Assembly (NCBI GenBank): GCA_002373755.1
Contig: DFJU01000161.1
Coordinates: 1 to 8,018 of the forward strand
Source: Bacteroidales bacterium UBA3663
GTDB taxonomy: Bacteria; Bacteroidota; Bacteroidia; Bacteroidales; UBA3663
Length of the DNA stretch: 8,018 nucleotides
Direction: 5' to 3'
Made by a program: the position numbers and the translations under genes. This document shows positions 1-5,387 of this stretch, in pieces. The notes below the pieces were generated by a model. The model was not told the DNA's origin and did no database searches. It saw only the letters and a list, made by a program, of their open reading frames with translations. Within the stretch, counting starts at the first letter, position 1; each line of letters begins with the position of its first letter.

Positions 1-293
1 ACGAGATTTTCCAGATGGCGATGCTTGAGCCGACGCTTTCCATTCTCGACGAGACCGACTCCGGCCTTGACGTCGATGCCTTGCGCATTGTGAGCGAAGG
101 CGTGAACCGGTTGAAGTCGGCCGAGCGCAGTTCCATCGTCATCACGCACTACCAGAAGCTGCTCGAATACGTCCAGCCGCAGTTCGTCCACATCGTCTAT
201 AAAGGCCGCATCGTCAAGAACGGCGGTCCGGAACTGGGCGACCGCATCTTCGCCGAGGGCTTCGACTGGATCAAGCAGGAGCTGGGAGAATGA
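1..293 (+). CDS. sufC: SufC, Fe-S assembly ATPase (C-terminal part, cut by window start)
   Basis: This is the last 96 residues of the ABC-type ATPase of the SUF system. SufC binds SufB and SufD and uses ATP to drive conformational change in the cytosolic Fe-S cluster scaffold. The frame is open from base 3 and reads EIFQMAMLEP at the start, so the internal Met codons are not the true start. Visible motifs are the Walker B and D-loop segment (LSILDETDSGLD, with the catalytic Glu after Asp) and the H-loop (IVITHYQ). The tail GFDWIKQELGE is typical of SufC. The Walker A and ABC signature regions lie upstream of the window. The next gene is sufD, as in the usual sufBCD order, but 119 bp away. Identification is by motif and context and is very secure. 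Confidence 0.95.
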   Translation, partial: EIFQMAMLEPTLSILDETDSGLDVDALRIVSEGVNRLKSAERSSIVITHYQKLLEYVQPQFVHIVYKGRIVKNGGPELGDRIFAEGFDWIKQELGE

Positions 294-412
294 GGACGAC
301 CCCTGTGAGTTAGGAAATGAGAATTAAGGAATAGACGTTGACAGCCGATTGTATCGTCCCTTTCACTCCCTTTTTTCTCCTCTTTTACTCCCCTTAAATA
401 CCCTTCAAATAA
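294..412 (+). other. sufC-sufD intergenic spacer with pyrimidine-rich tract
   Basis: This 119-bp gap lies between two genes whose products form one complex and which are often nearly contiguous. Bases 357-395 are pyrimidine on the top strand in 37 of 39 positions. They contain an imperfect direct repeat of about 12 bases (TTTCACTCCC at 361 and TTTTACTCCC at 383) with a 22-base period. Upstream of it is a purine-rich stretch (about 308-335). I see no ORF, terminator hairpin or convincing promoter. It may be degraded repeat DNA or an untranslated linker within the operon. Confidence 0.4.
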
Positions 413-1807
413 ATGTCTCCAGAAACTCAATATATAGATTTGTTTCACGGCCAACGAGCCCTGATTGACGAACATTCCGCACCTGCGCTCAACGAGCATC
501 GCGACAAGGCTGCCGAGGTGTTGGCCAATGTGGGTCTGCAGCGCGGCAAGGATGCGTCGCACGTCGATCCGGCCGAAGTGTTGGCCAAGGACTATTCGCT
601 CAACCTGGCGCGCTATGAAGTGCCGACCGAGCGCGACGACATCTTCACCTGCGCCGTGCCCGAAATGAGCACCAACATGCACTTCCTCGTGAACGAACAA
701 TACGTTTCGTTGCGCGACGAAAATCGCGTAGCGGCGGTGCCCGAAGGCTGCTACGTCGGTTCACTACGCGAATTTGCACGTCAGCGGCCGGATGTCATTG
801 GCCGATATTACAACCAGCTGGCCGGTCGGCGCACCGATACGGGCGATGTGCGTTCGAAGCAGTATGAAGCCTGTTCGTTGGGCGAAAGCGCACTCAACAC
901 GATGTTGTGTCAGGACGGATTCGTGCTCTACGTCGCAGCCGGAGTGCAGATGGAGCGTCCGGTGCAGCTCATCAACCTGTTGCGTGCCGTCGAGGATTTT
1001 ATGGCCGTGCAGCGCCTGCTCGTCATCGTCGAAGATGGTGCCAAGGCAAGCCTGCTGGTGTGCGACCACGCATCGCGCCTGAACGAAGAGGCTCATCTGC
1101 TCAGCCTGCAGACCACCGAGGTCTTCGTGGGGCGTGGCGCAACGCTCGACTTCTACAGCCTGGAGGAGCATCACGACCTCGTTACGCGACTTGGACAGCT
1201 CTACGTGCGTCAGCAGGGCGCGTCGAACGTCGCCATTGGCCAATATTCGCTCACCGTCGGCCAGACACGCAACCGCATCCACGTCGAACTGGTTGAGCCC
1301 GATGCGCAGTTGCAGCTCTACGGAATGGCCACGCTCGATGCCGACCAGCAGTTGGACAACATCACCTTCATCGACCACAAGGCGCCGAACTGCTCGTCGA
1401 ACGAATTGTTCAAATACGTGCTCGATGACCGCGCCAAGGGTTCTTTCCTGGGTCGAATCCTCGTGCGTCAGGGCAGCGACAAGACCGATGCGCATCAGAC
1501 CGACCGCAACCTCTGCCTCACGCCCGAAGCGCGCATGGTGGCACGTCCGGAGCTCGAAATCTATGCCGACGACGTGAAATGTTCGCATGGCGCAACCGTC
1601 GGCCAACTTGACCAGCAGGCACTTTTCTATATGCGCACGCGCGGCATTCCCGAAGAGGAGGCCCGCCTTCTGCTGATGTTCGCCTTTATGGGCGATGTGA
1701 TTGACGGTATCCGCCTCGAACCGCTACGCGACCGCCTGAAGCACCTGGTCGAGAAGCGTTTCCGTGGTCAGTTGAACCATTGCAAGGGCTGCGCCGTGGT
1801 GCGGTAA
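413..1807 (+). CDS. sufD: SufD, Fe-S cluster assembly scaffold subunit
   Basis: This 464-residue protein is the SufD subunit of the SufBC2D complex, which assembles Fe-S clusters in the cytosol. The N-terminal helical region (about 1-130) is followed by the right-handed beta-helix core (about 165-400). The C-terminal family hallmark runs from DDVKCSHGATVGQLD (386-400) into QQALFYMRTRGIPEEEARLLL (401-421). C390 and H392 correspond to the conserved Cys-x-His of SufD, whose His is implicated in cluster assembly with SufB in E. coli. The length is somewhat above E. coli SufD (423 aa). The ATG at 413 is the first in frame, has no Shine-Dalgarno sequence, and gives the expected SufD N-terminus (YIDLF). 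The extreme C-terminus carries a CKGC pair (457-460). It probably belongs to the sufC transcript. sufS, often next in this operon, does not follow. Confidence 0.96.
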   Translation: MSPETQYIDLFHGQRALIDEHSAPALNEHRDKAAEVLANVGLQRGKDASHVDPAEVLAKDYSLNLARYEVPTERDDIFTCAVPEMSTNMHFLVNEQYVSLRDENRVAAVPEGCYVGSLREFARQRPDVIGRYYNQLAGRRTDTGDVRSKQYEACSLGESALNTMLCQDGFVLYVAAGVQMERPVQLINLLRAVEDFMAVQRLLVIVEDGAKASLLVCDHASRLNEEAHLLSLQTTEVFVGRGATLDFYSLEEHHDLVTRLGQLYVRQQGASNVAIGQYSLTVGQTRNRIHVELVEPDAQLQLYGMATLDADQQLDNITFIDHKAPNCSSNELFKYVLDDRAKGSFLGRILVRQGSDKTDAHQTDRNLCLTPEARMVARPELEIYADDVKCSHGATVGQLDQQALFYMRTRGIPEEEARLLLMFAFMGDVIDGIRLEPLRDRLKHLVEKRFRGQLNHCKGCAVVR

Positions 1808-1809
1808 CA

Positions 1810-1855
1810 GACCCCACCCCCATCCCCTCCCCGTTATGTAGGGGAGGGGAGTGAT
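1810..1855 (+). repeat. Left copy of the hairpin repeat
   Basis: It begins GACCCCACCCCCATC and contains a perfect 10-bp stem, TCCCCTCCCC (1823-1832) with GGGGAGGGGA (1841-1850), around the 8-base loop GTTATGTA. It lies just after the sufD stop, so the transcript could end or be stabilised here, but no T-run follows the stem. A standard rho-independent terminator is therefore not supported. Confidence 0.7.
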
Positions 1856-1925
1856 TTGGAACGGAGGTCAAAACCAATTCTTGAAAAAATCTCTTTGGAT
1901 TCCTTCAGAAAAACGAAATAAATCC

Positions 1926-1950
1926 ATTGGCCGAAAATATTGTGGCCAAT
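1926..1950. repeat. Small palindrome inside the inverted-repeat element
   Basis: ATTGGCC (1926-1932) and GGCCAAT (1944-1950) are perfect inverted 7-mers around 11 bases. Each arm is part of a copy of the octamer GGCCAATG (1925-1932 reversed, 1944-1951 direct) that is over-represented across the whole window. It could be a protein-binding site or a small hairpin. No function is shown. Confidence 0.45.
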
Positions 1951-1970
1951 GTCAAGTCATTATTCCGCAT

Positions 1971-2015
1971 ACCACTCCCTTCCCCGTAAAAAGGGGAAGG
2001 GTTGGGGTTAGGGTC
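1971..2015 (-). repeat. Right copy of the hairpin repeat, inverted
   Basis: Read on the minus strand it starts GACCCTAACCCCAACCC and matches the left copy. Its own stem is CCCTTCCCC (1977-1985) with GGGGAAGGG (1993-2001) around the 7-base loop GTAAAAA. Relative to the left copy, one C-to-T change in one arm is balanced by a G-to-A change in the other, so pairing is kept. It lies in the 5' leader region of the downstream lipoprotein gene. Confidence 0.7.
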
Positions 2016-2045
2016 TTCTAATAAATCAAAATCCCATTTTATCTC

Positions 2046-4760
2046 ATGAAAAAATTGTTGTTCATCTCGTTTGTGTTGTTGACGCTGGCAAGTTGCAGCA
2101 AGGAGGTCGGTCACGTTCAGGTCGTCACCCCAGAGCAGCCGAGCAAGCGTATGTCGTTTGCCGAACAGAAGTTGCAGCAGGCGTTGGCCGATGCGGAAAT
2201 CCCCGTCGGCGAGTGGAAAATCACGTTGTGCGAAGAGAGCCGCGAGCCGAAAGAGGGCTTCCGCATCGAGCGTAACGGAAACGATTTCGTCATCACGGGC
2301 AACGATGGCACAGGCGTCATCTACGGCGTCGAGGAGTTCATCGACCGTTCACTACGCGATTTTGAGGGCGATGCCGAGCCTTGTTGGACGATGGCCAATG
2401 CGATTGTCGATGCGCCCGAGATGGTGTTGCGCGGCAGCTGCATCGGCCAACAGAAACCATACCTGCTCGAAGGCCGACAGGTCTATGAATATCCGCTCAC
2501 GCCCGAGCTGTTCCCGTGGTTCTACGACAAGGAGCAGTGGATCGAATACCTCGACATGCTGGTCGAAAACCGCATGAACTCGCTCTATTTGTGGAACGGC
2601 CATCCGTTCGCCTCGCTGGTGCGGCTGGAGGACTATCCGTTCGCCGTTGAGGTCGATTCGGCCACATTCGCCAAGAATGAGGAAATCTACGCCTTCCTGA
2701 CCGAGGAGGCCGACAAGCGCGGCATCTTCGTCATCCAGATGTTCTACAATATCATCGTGTCCAAGCCCTTTGCCGAACATTACGGCATCAAGACGCAGGA
2801 TCGCCATCGGCCGATTGACCCGCTGCTGAGCGACTACACGCGCAAGTCCATCGCCGCTTTTGTCGAAAAATATCCCAACGTCGGCCTGCTCGTCTGTCTG
2901 GGCGAGGCGATGGATACGTACGACGACGATGTGAACTGGATGTGCAACACCATCATCCCGGGTCTGAAGGACGGACTTGATTCATTGGCCGCAAAAGACC
3001 CGAAATACATCGGCTACGAACCGCCGCTGCTGCTCCGCGCGCACGATACCGACTGCAAGATGGTGATGGATGCCGCACTGCCGCTCTACAGCAACCTCTA
3101 CACGATGCACAAATACAACGGAGAGAGCCTCACGACCTATCAGCCGCGCGGCCCGTGGGCAGAAATCCATCGCGGCCTGTCGGCGTTGGGCAGCACCCAC
3201 ATCGAGAACGTCCACATCCTGGCCAACCTCGAGCCGTGGCGATGGTCGTCGCCGCTCTTCATCCGCCGCACGGTGGGAGCCATGCATAGTGTCCACGGGG
3301 CCAATGCCTTGCATCTCTATCCGCAGGCATCCTATTGGGACTATCCCTACACGGCCGACAAGCTGCCCAACGGTGGCCGTCTGAAGCAGATTGACCGCGA
3401 CTGGATGTGGTACAAGGCTTGGGGCCGATACGCCTGGCATCAGAACCGCGACAGCGTGGCCGAGGATGCATACTGGGACGGTCAGTTGGCCGCACGCTAT
3501 GAAACGACGCTGGCCAATGCCGCACAAATCCGCACCGCACTCGACGAAAGCGGCGAGATTGCGCCCAAGCTGCTGCGCCGCTTCGGCATCACCGAGGGCA
3601 ACCGCCAGACGCTCCTCCTGGGAATGCTCTGTTCGCAGTTGGTCAACCCCTACAAATACACCATCTGGCCGGGCTTCTACGAGAGTTGCGGTCCCGAGGG
3701 CGAAAAACTCATCGAATGGGTCGAAAAGGAGTGGAAACACGAACCGCACGTCGGCGAACTGCCATTGGACATCGTTGACCAATGTGTCGCTCACGGCGAC
3801 CGCGCTGTGGCTGCCATCGACGCCGTCAATCTGCGCAAAATCGGCAAGAAACAGCGCATGGAATTCATGCGTCTGCGCAACGACATGTACTGCTATCGCG
3901 CCTTCGCCTATGCCTTTCAGCTCAAGGTGCAGGCCTGCCGCAAGGTGCTCGACTACCAGTGGAGCCACGACCTGAAATATCTCGACGAGGCCAAGCCTTT
4001 GCTCGAACAGTCGCTCGAATGGTGGCGCAAGCTGGTCGCATTGACCAACGACACGTATCTCTACGCGAATTCGATGCAGACCGCACAACGCCGCATCCCT
4101 GTGGGCGGCGACGACGGCAAGAACCTCCACTGGCGCGAGATGTTGCCCTACTACGAGAGCGAGGTGGCTCACTTCAAACTCAACCTGCAGACGCTCCACG
4201 ACAAGGCAAGCGGGGTTGCGGCCAATGATTCAACCTCCGTGGCCGACACCATCCCGGCCGCCAAGCCCGCCCACGACGTGAAACTCATCGGCAAATATCG
4301 CATGATATGGCTCAAGAAGGGCAACAACCTGTTGACCGACCGTCCGGAAGCCGTTGTCGAGGATTTGGCCGATGAACTGAAGGAACTCGTCGCCTTCTGC
4401 TTCGATGGCCAGAAGCTGCGCAAGGAGACCAACATCATCGAGTTCGAGACCGAGCGGCCTGTGCAGCTCCTCATCGCCTACTTCCGCGACGACCAGGCAA
4501 AATATGCGCAGGCTCCGAAACTCGAGACCGACGCATCGGCCAATGAATATGGTCAGGCAGAGCCGGTGCTTGAGGCGGCCATCCACCTGAAGGGAATGCC
4601 GTTGGCCAATGTCCATGCCTACCATTTCCAGCCCGGCCACCACTCGCTGCTGCTGCCCAAGGGCTTCTGTCTCGTGCTGGGCTTCACCGAAGATGAGATC
4701 AAGCCGCGCAACGTCGGTCTGGCCGGCAACGCCAACACGATGGACTGGCTGTTCTATTGA
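2046..4760 (+). CDS. Large lipoprotein, probable glycoside hydrolase with GH20b/GH67-type N-terminal domain
   Basis: This 904-residue protein is exported and lipidated: a short hydrophobic signal ends in the lipobox LASC with C17 as lipid site, followed by SKE. Residues about 35-105 resemble the alpha/beta domain that precedes GH20 and GH67 catalytic barrels (GFRIERNGNDFVITG, then GVIYGVEEFID). A probable TIM barrel follows (about 125-470), rich in aromatic and acidic residues. It includes LLVCLGEAMDTYDDD (281-295), MHKYNGESL (354-362) and IENVHILANLEPWRW (386-400), whose Glu and Asp residues are catalytic candidates by inference only. Residues about 480-720 look helical. A low-complexity Ala/Ser/Asp linker (721-744) joins a C-terminal beta-rich domain (745-904). 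I recognise it as a Bacteroidetes carbohydrate-active type, but not the substrate. A uronidase-like role is possible but unproven. There are no SusC/SusD partners nearby. The start has no Shine-Dalgarno sequence. Confidence 0.75.
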   Translation: MKKLLFISFVLLTLASCSKEVGHVQVVTPEQPSKRMSFAEQKLQQALADAEIPVGEWKITLCEESREPKEGFRIERNGNDFVITGNDGTGVIYGVEEFIDRSLRDFEGDAEPCWTMANAIVDAPEMVLRGSCIGQQKPYLLEGRQVYEYPLTPELFPWFYDKEQWIEYLDMLVENRMNSLYLWNGHPFASLVRLEDYPFAVEVDSATFAKNEEIYAFLTEEADKRGIFVIQMFYNIIVSKPFAEHYGIKTQDRHRPIDPLLSDYTRKSIAAFVEKYPNVGLLVCLGEAMDTYDDDVNWMCNTIIPGLKDGLDSLAAKDPKYIGYEPPLLLRAHDTDCKMVMDAALPLYSNLYTMHKYNGESLTTYQPRGPWAEIHRGLSALGSTHIENVHILANLEPWRWSSPLFIRRTVGAMHSVHGANALHLYPQASYWDYPYTADKLPNGGRLKQIDRDWMWYKAWGRYAWHQNRDSVAEDAYWDGQLAARYETTLANAAQIRTALDESGEIAPKLLRRFGITEGNRQTLLLGMLCSQLVNPYKYTIWPGFYESCGPEGEKLIEWVEKEWKHEPHVGELPLDIVDQCVAHGDRAVAAIDAVNLRKIGKKQRMEFMRLRNDMYCYRAFAYAFQLKVQACRKVLDYQWSHDLKYLDEAKPLLEQSLEWWRKLVALTNDTYLYANSMQTAQRRIPVGGDDGKNLHWREMLPYYESEVAHFKLNLQTLHDKASGVAANDSTSVADTIPAAKPAHDVKLIGKYRMIWLKKGNNLLTDRPEAVVEDLADELKELVAFCFDGQKLRKETNIIEFETERPVQLLIAYFRDDQAKYAQAPKLETDASANEYGQAEPVLEAAIHLKGMPLANVHAYHFQPGHHSLLLPKGFCLVLGFTEDEIKPRNVGLAGNANTMDWLFY

Positions 4761-4773
4761 TGAAAAACGAAAC

Positions 4774-4813
4774 TATAGGCATCTGGATGGATTTCCGGAT
4801 GCCTATATTCTTT
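4774..4813 (+). terminator. Probable rho-independent terminator after the hydrolase gene
   Basis: TATAGGCATC (4774-4783) and GATGCCTATA (4798-4807) are perfect 10-bp inverted repeats. The stem extends through one G-U and three Watson-Crick pairs to about 14 pairs around the loop TGGATT (4788-4793). A T-rich TTCTTT follows (4808-4813). The hairpin starts 13 bases after the hydrolase stop, the right place to end its transcript. Confidence 0.75.
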
Positions 4814-4847
4814 GTAAATATGCTTGAAGTGAATTGGTTATAATTTG
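4811..4847 (+). promoter_or_regulatory. Weak candidate Bacteroidetes promoter for the alkyltransferase
   Basis: The Bacteroidetes sigma consensus is TTTG near -33 and TAnnTTTG near -7. Here TTTG (4811-4814) is followed by TATAATTTG (4839-4847), which has one extra base inside the -7 box. The 24-base gap is longer than usual. Its position after the terminator and about 20 bases before the ATG is sensible. The match is imperfect, so this is tentative. Confidence 0.3.
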
Positions 4848-4867
4848 CCGGTTAAAAAAACAGAATA

Positions 4868-5371
4868 ATGCTCTACATTCAACATTACGCCACGCCGCCC
4901 GGCTTCGACGATTTGCTGATGGCAAGCGACGGCGAGGTCTTGACCGGCCTGAGCTTCTGTGGCTCGCGCGACGAAAGCAGGTTCATCGGCCAAAAAGAGG
5001 AAAAAGACTTGCCCGTTTTTCAGGCAACGGTGCGTTGGCTCGACATCTATTTCAGCGGCCGACAACCAGATTTCACGCCGGCCTATCGGTTGGATGGACT
5101 GACACCGTTCCGTCGCGAGGTCTTCGGAATCATGGAGCGCATCCCCTTTGGGCAACTGATGACCTACGGTGCATTGGCGCATCTGATAGCCGGACATCGT
5201 GGCCAAGGACGGATGTCGGCGCAGGCCGTTGGCGGTGCGGTAGGCTGGAATCCGATTTGCATCATCGTGCCTTGTCATCGTGTGATTGGGGCCAATGGCA
5301 ATCTGACGGGCTATGGCGGCGGCCTTCGCAACAAGATTGCGCTGCTGCGCCTGGAAGGAATTGCCGTCTGA
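4868..5371 (+). CDS. ogt: Methylated-DNA--[protein]-cysteine S-methyltransferase (MGMT/Ogt type)
   Basis: This 167-residue cytosolic suicide enzyme removes alkyl groups from O6-alkylguanine (and O4-alkylthymine) in DNA, transferring them to its own cysteine. The small N-terminal domain (about 1-75) is followed by the conserved DNA-binding and active-site domain, which begins around TPFRREVFGIMERIPFG (79-95). The active site is IIVPCHRV (132-139) with acceptor C136, and the hinge Asn is N128 in GWNP. Y100 is in MTYG and E163 near the C-terminus. The position of the arginine finger in Ada and human MGMT (RAVGGA) is Gln here (AQAVGGA, 118-124), a variant I believe occurs in many bacterial homologues. 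Its length is typical of stand-alone Ogt. It is probably transcribed alone, bounded upstream by a terminator and downstream by a convergent gene 3 bp away. Confidence 0.95.
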   Translation: MLYIQHYATPPGFDDLLMASDGEVLTGLSFCGSRDESRFIGQKEEKDLPVFQATVRWLDIYFSGRQPDFTPAYRLDGLTPFRREVFGIMERIPFGQLMTYGALAHLIAGHRGQGRMSAQAVGGAVGWNPICIIVPCHRVIGANGNLTGYGGGLRNKIALLRLEGIAV

Positions 5372-5387
5372 CGGTCATTGTCCGTCA
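5369..5387. other. Small hairpin over the convergent stop codons
   Basis: TGACGG (5369-5374) and CCGTCA (5382-5387) can pair around a 7-base loop. The structure spans the stop codons of both the alkyltransferase (5369-5371) and the convergent lipoprotein gene (5375-5377). It is symmetric, so it could help end transcription from both sides, but it is short and lacks T-runs on either side. Confidence 0.3.

Larger units (their letters stand above)
1810..2015. repeat. Paired inverted C/G-rich hairpin repeats (BIME- or MITE-like element)
   Basis: Two copies of a roughly 45-bp repeat face each other and bound about 115 bp of A/T-rich DNA with no ORF. Both outer ends read GACCC going inward. Outside the loops the copies differ at about six positions. 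Each copy forms its own hairpin, and the whole unit could also fold end to end. It starts 3 bp after the sufD stop and ends 30 bp before the next start codon. The pattern resembles REP pairs (BIMEs) or a miniature inverted-repeat element. No transposase is in the window and no clear target duplication was seen. Similar C/G-rich hairpin repeats are, from memory, common between genes in Bacteroidetes. Confidence 0.7.

Noticed and set aside
197..700. 167-codon minus-strand frame across the sufC-sufD junction
   Set aside because: It is antisense to two identified genes and their spacer, with no motif or homology recognised.
764..1606. 280-codon open frame antisense to sufD
   Set aside because: Same reasoning: sufD is certain over this stretch and the antisense product shows no family features.
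1823..1850. Hairpin after sufD as a rho-independent terminator
   Set aside because: The stem is strong but no T-run follows, and the same structure recurs inverted before the next gene, so it is better explained as a repeat.
1855..1897. Possible promoter (TTTG at 1855, TCTCTTTG at 1890) for the hydrolase gene
   Set aside because: The -7 box has a mismatch and the 31-base gap is well beyond normal Bacteroidetes spacing.
2982..4199. 405-codon open frame on the minus strand inside the hydrolase gene
   Set aside because: It lies wholly antisense to a gene with clear domains and signal peptide. Its translation is compositionally odd (His, Val and Arg-rich) and has no recognisable motif. It reflects codon bias.
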